NCBI RefSeq assembly: GCF_900163865.1
Contig: NZ_FUKU01000013.1
Location: 124,001-188,000, forward strand
DNA length: 64,000 bases
Source of the DNA: Sphingobacterium sp. JB170
Lineage (GTDB): Bacteria; Bacteroidota; Bacteroidia; Sphingobacteriales; Sphingobacteriaceae
Direction of reading: 5' to 3'
Both the position numbers and the translations under genes were made by a program. Below the pieces are notes generated by a model. It did no database searches. It was not told the origin of the DNA and worked only from the letters and a program-made list of their open reading frames with translations. Of this stretch, positions 53,040 through 63,010 are shown one piece after another; position 1 is the stretch's first letter, and every line of letters begins with the position of its first letter.

Positions 53040-53798
53040 ATGCAAAAAGAATTTCCTAAAATATCCATCATCACCATCGTGTTCAATAACGTGCACGAAA
53101 TAGGTTATACGATCGCTTCTGTCGCCTGTCAGCGCTATAGAAACATCGAGTATATTGTAATCGACGGTTTATCCACCGACGGCACGATCGCTGTTATTAA
53201 TGACAGCGCACAGCATATCGATATCCTTGTTAGCGAAAAGGACAATGGCATATACGACGCTATGAATAAGGGCCTGGCGCGCGCCACGGGTGATTACGTG
53301 CTTTTTCTAAACTCCGGGGATGAACTTTTTGACGCCAGCACGCTGGAAGATATATTCAACGCAGAAGCTAACGCAGATATCTACTATGGCAAGACCAAAC
53401 TCATCGACAGCAAGCGCGCGATTATCGGTGATCGGCGGCATAAAGCGCCGGCGAGCTTCAACTGGAAATCGTTTCGCTACGGCATGAACATCTGCCATCA
53501 GGCAATATATGTCAAACGCGCGATCGCTGAACCCTACGACACACAGTATCAGCTTAGCGCCGATATCGACTGGGTAATACGCGCGGCGAAAAAAGCATCC
53601 AAAATCGTGTACGTCGATAAATATGTGGCTAAGTACCTTGTCGGCGGAATGTCGCAACAGCGCCATCGTCAAAGCCTTCAGGAGCGGTACAACATATTTA
53701 AAAAATACTACGGCACGTTACCCAACCTATTCAATCACGGCGTAATCGCGCTGCGTCTGGCACTATATAGACTCAAACATGGAAAAACAAGAGACTAA
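53040..53798 (+). CDS. Family 2 glycosyltransferase
   Basis: About 252 residues from MQKEFPKISIITIVFNN; a start 9 codons earlier would fall inside the promoter element. The GT2 fold is clear: YIVIDGLSTDGTIAVI, VSEKDNGIYDAMNKGLARAT and YVLFLNSGDELFD (DXD-like motif), then LSADIDWVIRAAKKASKIVY. It adds a sugar from a nucleotide donor to a lipid-linked glycan. The 3' end overlaps the DUF3820 gene by 20 bases. Confidence 0.93.
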   Translation: MQKEFPKISIITIVFNNVHEIGYTIASVACQRYRNIEYIVIDGLSTDGTIAVINDSAQHIDILVSEKDNGIYDAMNKGLARATGDYVLFLNSGDELFDASTLEDIFNAEANADIYYGKTKLIDSKRAIIGDRRHKAPASFNWKSFRYGMNICHQAIYVKRAIAEPYDTQYQLSADIDWVIRAAKKASKIVYVDKYVAKYLVGGMSQQRHRQSLQERYNIFKKYYGTLPNLFNHGVIALRLALYRLKHGKTRD

Positions 53799-54015
53799 CG
53801 ACGTCCAAAACCAGATGCTCGTGGAGCTGGCGAATGCAAAAATGCCGTTTGGCAAATACCAAGGGTGGCTTCTGGTAAGCCTACCCGAGCCCTACCTGGT
53901 ATGGTACCACCGCAAAGGTTTTCCAGCAGGTAAATTGGGCATGCAGCTCGCAACACTCTATGAGATAAAGCTTAATGGACTAGAATACTTGCTACGTCCG
54001 CTTACCAAAAAGTAA
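53779..54015 (+). CDS. DUF3820-family small protein
   Basis: 78 residues. The DUF3820 core is complete: LANAKMPFGKYQGWLLVSLP, EPYLVWYHRKGFPAGKLGMQ and LATLYEIKLNGLEYLL. Members are small putative quorum or nucleic-acid-related proteins with no settled role. It overlaps the upstream glycosyltransferase and is probably translated by coupling. Confidence 0.88.
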   Translation: MEKQETNDVQNQMLVELANAKMPFGKYQGWLLVSLPEPYLVWYHRKGFPAGKLGMQLATLYEIKLNGLEYLLRPLTKK

Positions 54016-54047
54016 TTTCCAGCAATTACAGAGTTCATTTTTTTATG

Positions 54048-54055
54048 TAACTTTG
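54048..54055 (+). promoter_or_regulatory. -7 element of the trhO promoter
   Basis: TAACTTTG matches TAnnTTTG, about 50 bases before the trhO ATG. Confidence 0.5.
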
Positions 54056-54104
54056 CACCATTATTTTAATTTTAATGCATTAAACGCCGTTTGCAGCGGT
54101 ATCA

Positions 54105-55097
54105 ATGAATATGAATACATACCAAACATTGCTGTATTATTGCTACAGCCCAATCCATAATGCCGAACAGTTTGCGCAGCAGCACCTTGATTTTTGTAAA
54201 TCCCTGAACCTCGTAGGCCGAATCATCGTAGCCGAAGAAGGCCTTAATGGAACGGTTTCAGGAACAAAAGAGGCCTGCGCACAATATATGGCCGCCGTGC
54301 ATGCTGATCCGCGATTTGCGAAAACAGATTTCAAAATTGATGAGGTGCCCGAACCCTCTTTCATCAAGATGCACTGCCGATACAAATCGGAAATCGTACA
54401 CTCGGGTCTTCGTGACCCCCAAATAATTGATCCCAATAAACAAACAGGAAAACATCTTGAACCTACCGAATTCATGCAGATGAAGGACAGTGAGGATGTC
54501 GTTATCCTAGACGTGCGCTCCAACTATGAACACAACGTCGGGCACTTCAAGAATGCACTGACCTTAGATATAGAGAACTTCCGGGAGTTTCCAGAAAAGT
54601 TAAAAGAACTCGAGCAGTACAAGGGTAAAAAAATATTAACCTACTGCACCGGTGGTATCAAGTGCGAAAAAGCATCGGCACTGCTCCTAAAAGAAGGCTT
54701 TCAGGATGTGTACCAGCTACATGGCGGGATTATCAAATACGGAAAAGAGGCCGGCGGTAAAGACTTTGAAGGCGAATGTTACGTATTCGACAACAGGGTA
54801 AGTGTCCCCGTGAACTCGGTTAACCCCTCCATCGTATCGACCTGCCGCAACTGTGGAACGGTTACCGCTAAGATGATAAACTGTGCAAACCCAGTATGTA
54901 ACGAGCACTTTACCCAATGTGATGCCTGTGGCGAGAAGCTTGAAGGCTGCTGCTCGACAACATGCATGGAGCACCCACGTAAACGCCATTATGATGGTAC
55001 GGGCTATTACGTTAAAATACCCCAGCCTGTTAATACAGAAAAGATAAGTAAACGTAAGCACAAGAATTTTCCATCCAAACTGGAAGAAACGCATTAA
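54105..55097 (+). CDS. trhO: tRNA uridine(34) hydroxylase TrhO (rhodanese-related, YceA type)
   Basis: 330 residues; the second Met two codons in is equally possible. The N-terminal domain has YYCYSPIHNAEQFAQQHLDF and RIIVAEEGLNGTVSGTKEAC. The rhodanese domain (about 122-220) has VVILDVRSNYEHNVGHFKNA and the active Cys in ILTYCTGGIKCEKASALL. The Cys-rich C-terminus has CRNCGTVTAKMINCANPVCN and CDACGEKLEGCCSTTCMEHP. TrhO uses molecular oxygen to make 5-hydroxyuridine at the tRNA wobble position. The gene is monocistronic and ends at a strong hairpin. Confidence 0.94.
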   Translation: MNMNTYQTLLYYCYSPIHNAEQFAQQHLDFCKSLNLVGRIIVAEEGLNGTVSGTKEACAQYMAAVHADPRFAKTDFKIDEVPEPSFIKMHCRYKSEIVHSGLRDPQIIDPNKQTGKHLEPTEFMQMKDSEDVVILDVRSNYEHNVGHFKNALTLDIENFREFPEKLKELEQYKGKKILTYCTGGIKCEKASALLLKEGFQDVYQLHGGIIKYGKEAGGKDFEGECYVFDNRVSVPVNSVNPSIVSTCRNCGTVTAKMINCANPVCNEHFTQCDACGEKLEGCCSTTCMEHPRKRHYDGTGYYVKIPQPVNTEKISKRKHKNFPSKLEETH

Positions 55098-55138
55098 ATA
55101 TTAAAATCCCCGGCAGAGACGCCGGGGATTTTAATATT
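55097..55138. terminator. Strong two-way terminator between trhO and the ThuA gene
   Basis: An 18-bp perfect stem (55097-55114 with 55121-55138), GC-rich at its tip (CCCCGGC/GCCGGGG) and A/T-rich at its base, with a 6-base loop. The A and T tracts on both sides let it work in both directions, for trhO and for the leftward sugar locus ending at 55178. Confidence 0.93.
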
Positions 55139-55177
55139 ATTCAAAAAGCAGCCACAGTACCCTGAATCGGTCGCGAG

Positions 55178-56206
55178 CTATTGATAATCTTTCGGGTACA
55201 TTCCCTTTTTATGCTTTCCGAACCCAAACATGCTCGGGTTAAACTCCCCAACAAAACTAACGTTTAACGCTGGGGTAATCTGGTCTTGAAAGCCTAATGC
55301 CTGATACACCTCATTAACAAGTAAGCGTCGCAGGTCCGTACTTGCCAGATCCACCGACGCGCCCATGGTTGTGGTATAGGCGCGTCCCTTTTTCCCACCC
55401 AAGAGCTGATAATCCTTGATCCACGCAACGGGCATCAACGACTTATCGGTATTCGAACGGGAGCTCGCCTGCATGCCGCGCGTGGGCTGACCAAAGAGCA
55501 GGATCGTGCTTCCTTTCATTGGACCAGAAATACCGTATACATCGGAGGGAACCCAAATGTCCCCTACGCCCTGCAGTACTGGATTCTTGGCCTGCATACC
55601 GTTTATCAGCGCGCGCGTGCCTTCTTTTGCGTGATCGCCATGATGATTTATCCAGGTTTCCCCCAGAACGACGCGCCCAAAACCACCTTCCCAACCTTTA
55701 CTTTGCGCATTGTAAGCGTAGTGCTTGTAGGCACTGCTAGACTCCTTGGGAAAGTTGAAACCATGTGTCGCCGTACGTAGACCTATTACAGGCTTACCCT
55801 GTTTGAGGTAGTCATCGATATACTTCATCTGCTCCTCGGGAAGCTCCCGAAAGCGTGTCGCGATAATCACTAGATCTGCATCTTGGAGCTGCCCCAGCCC
55901 CGGTATATTCTGGGTGTACTCAGGATCTATCTGGCCACTTTTGGGATCAATAGCAAAAAGCACAACCGCCTCAAAACCATGGTGAGTACTGAGAATCTTA
56001 GCGAGCATAGGCAGACTTTCCTCCGAGCGGTACTCCTCGTCACCAGAAATAAGCACAATTTTTTTACCCTTCTTATTTGCCCCTTGTGGTTTATATTCAA
56101 GCCACTGCAACGGCTCTTGGGCGCAGCTATTGAGCACCAGAACCAGCATACAACAAACCACGCAAAACGAACGAAGCAAATTGCGCTTATCACCTGTATA
56201 TTTCAT
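55178..56206 (-). CDS. ThuA-domain lipoprotein
   Basis: About 342 residues from ATG 56206; an in-frame GTG lies two codons upstream. A lipoprotein-type signal ends LVLVLNSC. The ThuA-like class I amidotransferase fold is visible: KIVLISGDEEYRSEESLPML, DADLVIIATRFRELPEEQMK, YLKQGKPVIGLRTATHGFNF and ETWINHHGDHAKEGTRALIN. ThuA proteins were named from a sinorhizobial trehalose locus; related proteins occur with 3-keto-sugar enzymes. Export suggests periplasmic action. It is the last gene of the leftward locus. Confidence 0.9.
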   Translation of the reverse strand: MKYTGDKRNLLRSFCVVCCMLVLVLNSCAQEPLQWLEYKPQGANKKGKKIVLISGDEEYRSEESLPMLAKILSTHHGFEAVVLFAIDPKSGQIDPEYTQNIPGLGQLQDADLVIIATRFRELPEEQMKYIDDYLKQGKPVIGLRTATHGFNFPKESSSAYKHYAYNAQSKGWEGGFGRVVLGETWINHHGDHAKEGTRALINGMQAKNPVLQGVGDIWVPSDVYGISGPMKGSTILLFGQPTRGMQASSRSNTDKSLMPVAWIKDYQLLGGKKGRAYTTTMGASVDLASTDLRRLLVNEVYQALGFQDQITPALNVSFVGEFNPSMFGFGKHKKGMYPKDYQ

Positions 56207-56247
56207 TATCACTTGTTTATGTTTATAATTTTATTTCTTATCCTATA

Positions 56248-57495
56248 TTACGAGACCGCCGGAGCGTTCACGTCTTCTGGCTTCATCTTTCCTTTCGAGC
56301 GGTTTTGCAAAAGTAAAAAAATGGCAAACACGACTATTAGAATCCCCGGAAGAATAGCAAGCTTGGCTAGCGTCGCCTGCCCCACAGCAAGATCAACATT
56401 AGCTACCTCAACCCCACTTTGCGAGACCGCCTCTTTCGATTGATCGATCCAACGCCCGATGATCGGCTGGAAGATCGAGGTCGAGAACATACCGACCCCA
56501 CCAATTACCGACATCCCTAAAGCGCCACTAAGCGGCACTCGGCGTGCTGTTGTCCCGATCATCGTCGGCCAGAAGAAACACACGCCAACAGCAAATACAA
56601 GCGCCGCTACGTAAGCCATCGGTCCAGTAACGACGCTGAACATATAAACGCCGATGGTCGCAAAGATTGCCGAGAAGAGCAGCACACCAGTTTGACCTAA
56701 AGCCGATATTATCGGGCCACCAAAATACCGACCGACTGCCATCACGCCTGTTACCAAAGCAAGAATTAGCATCGGACTAGCACCACTCTCGGCCATAATA
56801 ATACCCACCCACTGCTGCGGACCGAATTCGGAGATCGCAGTTAAAGCCATACAGAGAAACAAAAAGATGAATGTAGGCGTAAACATCGCTTTAATGTTTA
56901 TAGCAAGCGAAGTGATCTCGTCTTGTTTTGGACGAGGAAAGGCCTTGCCAAAGAAAAGGATCGCATAAATTACCGTCGGGATCATGATAACCCACATCTG
57001 CGACTGCCAGCTCCACCCCCAATCGGTCATGAACTTGGAAGCTAAACTTCCAATAACGATACCTCCGGGAAACCACATGTGGAACCTGTTGAGCATCTTA
57101 TCCATCCTCTTACCTGAATAAAGATCAGCAATAAGCGGGTTACAAGCGGCCTCGGTACAACCGTTTCCAAATCCGATGAACAGCGTTGATACCAACAACA
57201 GACCGTAGCCTTGGGAGAATATGGTAAGAAGAATTCCCAAAACGTGCGATACAAAAGCGATCCGCATAATATTTGCTGGACCAACCTTATAATAAAATAA
57301 GCCCCCTAAAACCATCGAGATCGGAAAACCTAAAAACCACATGGAATTTATGAATCCCAACTGCTCGGCAGACAAATTAAAGTTCTCTCCTAACTGCGGG
57401 AGTATGCCCGCACGTATCGAAAACGTCAGGCCCGTCGTGATCAGCGCCAGACAGCTCCCTAAAAATAAAGCACTACTGTTTACATTCTTACTCAT
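56248..57495 (-). CDS. Major facilitator superfamily sugar transporter
   Basis: 415 residues with about 12 hydrophobic helices: ALFLGSCLALITTGLTFSIR, FINSMWFLGFPISMVLGGLF, YGLLLVSTLFIGFGNGCTEA, and GALGMSVIGGVGMFSTSIFQ late in the protein. It resembles the Bacteroidota MFS members found next to ThuA and isomerase genes. It would carry the imported monosaccharide or modified sugar across the inner membrane. It lies 30 bases downstream of the isomerase gene and 35 bases upstream of the ThuA gene, so one transcript is likely. Confidence 0.9.
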   Translation of the reverse strand: MSKNVNSSALFLGSCLALITTGLTFSIRAGILPQLGENFNLSAEQLGFINSMWFLGFPISMVLGGLFYYKVGPANIMRIAFVSHVLGILLTIFSQGYGLLLVSTLFIGFGNGCTEAACNPLIADLYSGKRMDKMLNRFHMWFPGGIVIGSLASKFMTDWGWSWQSQMWVIMIPTVIYAILFFGKAFPRPKQDEITSLAINIKAMFTPTFIFLFLCMALTAISEFGPQQWVGIIMAESGASPMLILALVTGVMAVGRYFGGPIISALGQTGVLLFSAIFATIGVYMFSVVTGPMAYVAALVFAVGVCFFWPTMIGTTARRVPLSGALGMSVIGGVGMFSTSIFQPIIGRWIDQSKEAVSQSGVEVANVDLAVGQATLAKLAILPGILIVVFAIFLLLQNRSKGKMKPEDVNAPAVS

Positions 57496-57525
57496 AATAT
57501 TGGTGTTAAGTTTATAATTTATCGT

Positions 57526-58371
57526 TTACCTGGTTATATGCGAATTTATAAAAGCATAGCCTTTCTCGGCAATTTCCCACGGGTCCGAAAACTCGCGCCA
57601 TACGTTAATTGCGTTCGCAAAATCTGGATCATCGCGAGAGAACGCCTCAATGGTATACCATCCGCGGTAATTCATCTGCTCAAGCGCTGAAAAAACCTCA
57701 TCCCAGTGCACAAGACCAATCCCCGGCGTACCGCGATCGTTTTCACTAATATGTACGTGCGCTAGATAAGGACTGATGTGTTCGATCGGCTGCTTTATCT
57801 GCTTTTCTTCAATATGCGCATGGTGCGTATCGTACATCGCCCGCACGTTTGAATGGTCAGAAAGCTTAATAAGCTCGGAAAGCTTCTCCATGGTATTGCA
57901 TAAATAAGTTTCAAACCTGTTCACCGCCTCCAAGGCCAGTACAACTCCGGCACCTTTCGCATATTCACCCGCCTGATGGAGCACTTCTGCTGCCCATTTA
58001 AACTCCTCTTTTGAAGGAGCATGCGCAGCAAACACCCCGTGGGCAGAATGAAACGGTCCACACATCACCGTAGCGCCCATATCGTGCGCACGATCGATCG
58101 CCCACTTTATTCGCGCCAGCGCGGCCGCTCGAATGGAAGCATCCGCAGAAATTGGATTCTCCTGCTCGCCTACAACCAGCACGGTATTCACGTCCAAGGA
58201 CAACTGGCTAGCTTGCCGGCCTAAATCGCTGTACTCGTTCACATTTGGCGAGCCAATCAAAACTTCAACACCATCATAGCCGATTGTTTTCAAGCGCTCC
58301 ATCAAAGGATATACCGCAGGAGAAACTCCCGCCGACCAAGCCAATAGGTTAAATCCAATCTTATTTTCCAT
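57526..58371 (-). CDS. Sugar isomerase/epimerase (TIM barrel, tagatose 3-epimerase-like)
   Basis: 281 residues. Xylose-isomerase-like TIM barrel: IGFNLLAWSAGVSPAVYPLM, then EAVNRFETYLCNT (metal Glu), RAMYDTHHAHIEEKQ (Asp), HVHISENDRGTPGIG (His) and GWYTIEAFSRDDPDF (Glu). These four metal ligands match ketose 3-epimerases. The natural substrate is probably a keto sugar arising in the same locus. No signal peptide, so cytoplasmic. Confidence 0.9.
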   Translation of the reverse strand: MENKIGFNLLAWSAGVSPAVYPLMERLKTIGYDGVEVLIGSPNVNEYSDLGRQASQLSLDVNTVLVVGEQENPISADASIRAAALARIKWAIDRAHDMGATVMCGPFHSAHGVFAAHAPSKEEFKWAAEVLHQAGEYAKGAGVVLALEAVNRFETYLCNTMEKLSELIKLSDHSNVRAMYDTHHAHIEEKQIKQPIEHISPYLAHVHISENDRGTPGIGLVHWDEVFSALEQMNYRGWYTIEAFSRDDPDFANAINVWREFSDPWEIAEKGYAFINSHITR

Positions 58372-58398
58372 ACTAATATATTTATTTTTTGTCGGCTA

Positions 58399-59916
58399 TC
58401 AATAGCCTATATTTTGTTTTAAATTTTCATTGTTGCGGACTTCGGAAGTGGGAATAGGGAACAACAACTCACGTTCAGTCAGTACAGGCCCATAAGAAAA
58501 CTTATGCCCTACAAAATCCTCGAATTTATTCGTCTTAACGTTAAATGCCTTGCGCAGCCTAACCATATCGAACCATGTTATATTTTCGAAACATAATTCA
58601 TGCCACCGCTCCTTCCAAATTAACTCGCGCAGCTGATCTTTGCTAAGCCCGCCTGCCGGAGCGAGTTTCGCGCGCGCGCGAATCGTATTAAGGGCTGAAT
58701 ACACGTCCGTAGACGGGCCAGTAACCTCATTTGCCGCCTCAGCATACATCAACAAAACATCCGCATAGCGCAATAATGGCCAGTTTAAATCGCTATTGGC
58801 GGAATTCACCTGTGCATCCGTGTCAAAGTGCTTATAAAGAAAATACCCCCCTAGATCAACGGTTTTAGATCGATCAGACTCATGCGTAAACTGTGTGAAG
58901 AAAAACTGCTTTTCTTCCGCACGAAGGTCACCAGCTTCATAAGAATCGACGAAATCCTTTGTAGCATAGATTCCTCCCGTTTCATCAGAATACTTGGAGA
59001 TATTCTTATTATAAGGTATGATCGCAACTTGCCAGTTGGACGGAAGAACCTGTGTCTTAAACTGAATGCTAAAAATATTCTCCTGCCCATTCTTTTTTCT
59101 AGGGTCATGCAAGTCACCATAGCTGGTAAACAACGAGTATGCCCCGCTACTAATAACTTCTTGCGCCTTGTCGGCAGCGAGCTGAAAATAAGACGTACCT
59201 AACTGCAGTGGATACCCCGCCATCGTCAAATATACTTTAGCCAACAAGGACTTCACCGCACCCAAGGTCACCTTCCCACTTTGATCGGCCAAAGGTAAAC
59301 CCGCTTCTTCAGCGGTTTTCAAATCCGAAATAATGAGCTCATATACCGCCTGCGCATCAGACGGTATGGGCTTAAGTTGCTCGGATTGTAAATTTATAGG
59401 CTCCGTAACCAAAGGAATATTCCCAAACATCCGAACGAGATGAAAATAGTAAAATGCCCGCATAAAATAGGCTTCTCCCAGGAGAAGCTTTTTCTCCTGT
59501 TCGTCCATAACAATTCCGGGAATTTTCTGAATCGATAAATTTGCGTTGCCTATCCCTCGATAATAATCGCCCCAATACGCTAACCCATAGCTGTTATCCG
59601 AGGTATTTCGAAGGTCCTTCACATAGTAACTATCAACCGCTTGACCTAAGTCTGTTCCAGCCAGGCCTGTTGCAAATTCCGTCATCATCCAACTTCCACC
59701 GTTAAAACCACTATTCATTGTTGGGCTGAGTGACGCGTAAATAGCATTTACCGAACTTCGTGCATGCTCAGGTTTGGTGAAATAATTTTCTACCGTGAAG
59801 TTGCTTGGGTCCGATTCATCCAAAAAATCCGAACAAGCGCCAAGGAGGCCCAAAACGAGACTTGCTCCAAACAACAAAGAGCATTTATATATGTTTTTAT
59901 TTTTTAAATATTTCAT
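58399..59916 (-). CDS. SusD/RagB-family lipoprotein (second locus)
   Basis: About 505 residues from ATG 59916; an in-frame GTG precedes it. The signal ends in VLGLLGAC, the lipobox Cys. SusD features: FLDESDPSNFTVENYFTKPE, EAYFMRAFYYFHLVRMFGNI and PLLRYADVLLMYAEAANEVT. It should cap the adjacent SusC channel on the cell surface and bind the substrate glycan. It starts 17 bases after the SusC stop and is followed 28 bases later by the isomerase gene. No sigma/FecR pair is attached. Confidence 0.96.
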   Translation of the reverse strand: MKYLKNKNIYKCSLLFGASLVLGLLGACSDFLDESDPSNFTVENYFTKPEHARSSVNAIYASLSPTMNSGFNGGSWMMTEFATGLAGTDLGQAVDSYYVKDLRNTSDNSYGLAYWGDYYRGIGNANLSIQKIPGIVMDEQEKKLLLGEAYFMRAFYYFHLVRMFGNIPLVTEPINLQSEQLKPIPSDAQAVYELIISDLKTAEEAGLPLADQSGKVTLGAVKSLLAKVYLTMAGYPLQLGTSYFQLAADKAQEVISSGAYSLFTSYGDLHDPRKKNGQENIFSIQFKTQVLPSNWQVAIIPYNKNISKYSDETGGIYATKDFVDSYEAGDLRAEEKQFFFTQFTHESDRSKTVDLGGYFLYKHFDTDAQVNSANSDLNWPLLRYADVLLMYAEAANEVTGPSTDVYSALNTIRARAKLAPAGGLSKDQLRELIWKERWHELCFENITWFDMVRLRKAFNVKTNKFEDFVGHKFSYGPVLTERELLFPIPTSEVRNNENLKQNIGY

Positions 59917-59932
59917 GATCACTGTCTATTAA

Positions 59933-62900
59933 TTATAAACCTACATTAACTCCTAAAGTGAAAACCCGTGGTCTGGGATAATCGTAAAGCCCTAATCCTT
60001 GGTCAAACGGAGACCCTGAATTAGAAACCTCCGGATCATAGCCGTCATATTTTGTCAAGACAAAGAAGTTTTGCACCGATGCTGAAAGCTTTAATCGCGA
60101 CAACCTTAGCTTAGCAATCACCTCGGCAGGTAATTCATAGGACAAAATCAGGTTTCTCCCGCGGATGAACGAGGCATCTGTTACTTTATGGCTATCATTA
60201 TTGGTGGTATAATAGGCGTTGATCGGACGAACTTGTGCGATCGGAGTCTGTTGATTCTCTGGCGTCCACGCATTCAGTACCGTACGATAACTATTCGCGA
60301 TTCCCTGCCTATCTTCGCCCGAGTGAATGCTCCTGTCGAGTACGTCGTTGCCGTACATGTATTGCAAGTCCACTAACAGTGACCACGATTTGTATTTGAA
60401 GGTATTCGAGAAGGTCCCATAGCCAGTGGGTATGCCCCGTCCAATGATCTTTCGATCATTATCATTTATCACCCCATCCTCGTTCAGGTCCAGGTACTTC
60501 ACATCTCCTGGTAACAAATTATACGAGGCGGCACTTTCCTGTTCATCCGACGACCATGTTCCCAAATGTCCAAAGCCGAAAAATGAACCGACGGGTTCAC
60601 CTTCGCGAATAACCGTATTTCCAGAATAAATGTCGCTTCCCCCGGTTAGGCGTAAAACTTCGTTTTTATTTACTGATATATTAAACATACTCGACCACGA
60701 AAACACATCGTTGCCCACATCATTCAACTGCACACCAAACTCAATCCCTTGATTGACCATACTACCAATGTTGCTGAAGATGCTTGCGTACCCCGTACTC
60801 AGCGGTAAAGGGGCATCCAGGAGCATATCATTGACTTGCCGACGGTAAAGGTCTAGCTCAAAGTTCAGTTTATTACTGAATAAGCCCAGCTCGAGCCCAA
60901 AATCGACTTGGTGAGTTTTCTCCCAATGCAGCGCCGTATTTGCCATTCGCCCCAGCCCCATGCCTATCTGGCGTTCATTACCAAGAATAACATCGTAGTT
61001 ACTCATTCCCGCCAGCGCGCGGTATGCTGGAATTTCCGAGTTTCCCGTCGCCCCGTAACTCATGCGCAATTTTAAGTTCGATATGGTACCATTGTCTTTC
61101 AGAAAATCCTCCTCGCTTACGCGCCAGGCGAGTGCCGCCGACGGAAAAAATGCATATTTGTTTTCGTCGCCAAATTTAGAAGAACCATCGATGCGCCCGG
61201 TGAAGGTGAATAAATATTTATTAAGTAACGTATAATTAATCCTGGAAAAATAGGAATTAAGCCCATAGGCTAACGCACTCGAGCTCGGTGTAAGTGCCGT
61301 CGCCCCCGCACCGAGGTTATTGAACATGAAGTAAGGATCTGAAAAATTCTCTGCACGTGCATTACTACCATTTTGGTCCATATGCTGCCAGGAGAACCCA
61401 GCCATCGCATTAATAGAATGTATTTTCGCAAAGTCCTTCACGTAGGTAAAATAGTTTTCGAATTGCCAGGAGTTGAATCTATTATTCTCAACATTCGCGC
61501 TACCTAAGCTAGAGATATATTGTAATCCTGCGGCCGCGGAATAATCACGACGTTGATTAATAATATTGGTACCTATTGAGGTACGGAACTCAAGCCCATC
61601 GATCAACTTAATGTTCGCATACATATTTCCGATAAAAGGCTGCGTGGAAACATAAGACACGCGCTCATCGGCCACGCGGATCGGGTTATCCCCGCCTTCC
61701 ATGCCCGGATAATCGCGATTACTAGCCCAGCTACCATCATCATAACGCACGGGGATGATAGGCAAAGCTTCCAATATTTGACGCATCATAGTAATTCCGC
61801 CGCCGCCGAGTTCATCGACTTGCTTCTCCTTCTGATCCGTGTAACTCATCACCCCACCAACTTTCAACCAATCTTTGATCTGGGTATCAAAGACAAAACG
61901 TCCCGCAAAACGGCGCTGCCATGAACCGTAGGCGATACCCTGCTCATTCCTGTAGTTCGCAAAAGCACCAAAACTGCCCTTCTCATTTCCGTTGGTAAAA
62001 CTTAGCTGATGATTCTGTGTTGCAGCCGCCCGGAGCGCTTCCTTTTGCCAATCTGTATCGTACAATGGATTCCCTTGGGCATCGAATAAAAGCGGGTTGT
62101 CTCTTTTGGTTGTCGGGTCCGTATACTTTGTTCCGCTCGCCCATCCCGCAGGATCATATTTTCGGGCATTAGCATATATCAATTCTTCTAGTTCGAGAAA
62201 TTCGCGCGCATTCAATACGGGCAATAGTTTCGGCGCATAGCCAATACCGATATCCGCGTCGTAATTAGCCCGCCCGGTACCGCTAGTGGCTCCTCGCTTG
62301 GTGGAAACAAGAATTACGCCGTTCGCACCCCGTGCGCCATAGATTGCGGTGGAGGAAGCGTCCTTGAGAACTTCAACAGAAGCAATATCATTTGGATTAA
62401 TATAATCGATTGGCGAGCTCCCGTTTTGTAGCCCCACCGGACTTAAAATCACCCCATCCACGACATACAACGGATTATTAGACACCGATATCGAACTTGA
62501 ACCACGAATACGAATATTAGTCCTTCCTCCTGGTCGGCCCGAGCTTGTCGACACATTAACTCCGGTAACTTTTCCTCCTAAAGCTTGGTTTAGATTTGAC
62601 ACCGGGCGTTCTTGTAGGGCTTCCCCGCGCACGCTACCAACGGCGCCAGTGAGGTCACTTTTTCGCTGCACACCGTAACCCACGGCTACCACAACCTCTT
62701 CTATGCTTTCCGAAGTTGCTTGCATGATTAAATCAATAACATTCTTAGATTCGACCGGCACCTGTTCAGACCGGTAGCCAACATAAGTGAAGTTTAAATG
62801 CGCCTGAGCACTGACTTTTAACTCGTATTGTCCCTGTTCATTGGTGCGGGTACTTATTCCCCCGGGGTCTGCAGTGACCGAAACGCCCACAAGGGGTTCT

Positions 62901-63010
62901 TGGGTCGCCGTTGTTACCTTCCCGGTAACTGTAAGCTCCTGACCAAAACTCAGTTTGGTAAAAAATAAACACAAGAGCAACGGAATACAACGAATGTGTT
63001 CTCTAATCAT
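59933..63010 (-). CDS. SusC/RagA-family TonB-dependent transporter (second locus)
   Basis: 1025 residues. A signal peptide covers about 1-23 (CIPLLLCLFFTKLSFG). A carboxypeptidase-like domain follows (ELTVTGKVTTATQEPLVGVS, about 25-100), then the TonB box and plug (VVVAVGYGVQRKSDLTGAVG, GVNVSTSSGRPGG, EVLKDASSTAIYGARGANGV) and a long barrel ending RPRVFTLGVNVGL. With SusD it would take up a glycan or glycoside. It is the first outer-membrane gene of the leftward locus; about 340 non-coding bases lie upstream. Confidence 0.97.
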   Translation of the reverse strand: MIREHIRCIPLLLCLFFTKLSFGQELTVTGKVTTATQEPLVGVSVTADPGGISTRTNEQGQYELKVSAQAHLNFTYVGYRSEQVPVESKNVIDLIMQATSESIEEVVVAVGYGVQRKSDLTGAVGSVRGEALQERPVSNLNQALGGKVTGVNVSTSSGRPGGRTNIRIRGSSSISVSNNPLYVVDGVILSPVGLQNGSSPIDYINPNDIASVEVLKDASSTAIYGARGANGVILVSTKRGATSGTGRANYDADIGIGYAPKLLPVLNAREFLELEELIYANARKYDPAGWASGTKYTDPTTKRDNPLLFDAQGNPLYDTDWQKEALRAAATQNHQLSFTNGNEKGSFGAFANYRNEQGIAYGSWQRRFAGRFVFDTQIKDWLKVGGVMSYTDQKEKQVDELGGGGITMMRQILEALPIIPVRYDDGSWASNRDYPGMEGGDNPIRVADERVSYVSTQPFIGNMYANIKLIDGLEFRTSIGTNIINQRRDYSAAAGLQYISSLGSANVENNRFNSWQFENYFTYVKDFAKIHSINAMAGFSWQHMDQNGSNARAENFSDPYFMFNNLGAGATALTPSSSALAYGLNSYFSRINYTLLNKYLFTFTGRIDGSSKFGDENKYAFFPSAALAWRVSEEDFLKDNGTISNLKLRMSYGATGNSEIPAYRALAGMSNYDVILGNERQIGMGLGRMANTALHWEKTHQVDFGLELGLFSNKLNFELDLYRRQVNDMLLDAPLPLSTGYASIFSNIGSMVNQGIEFGVQLNDVGNDVFSWSSMFNISVNKNEVLRLTGGSDIYSGNTVIREGEPVGSFFGFGHLGTWSSDEQESAASYNLLPGDVKYLDLNEDGVINDNDRKIIGRGIPTGYGTFSNTFKYKSWSLLVDLQYMYGNDVLDRSIHSGEDRQGIANSYRTVLNAWTPENQQTPIAQVRPINAYYTTNNDSHKVTDASFIRGRNLILSYELPAEVIAKLRLSRLKLSASVQNFFVLTKYDGYDPEVSNSGSPFDQGLGLYDYPRPRVFTLGVNVGL

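Noticed and set aside
58665-58682. CG-alternating run that could form Z-DNA
   Set aside because: It lies inside the SusD gene and is explained by Ala/Arg codons.
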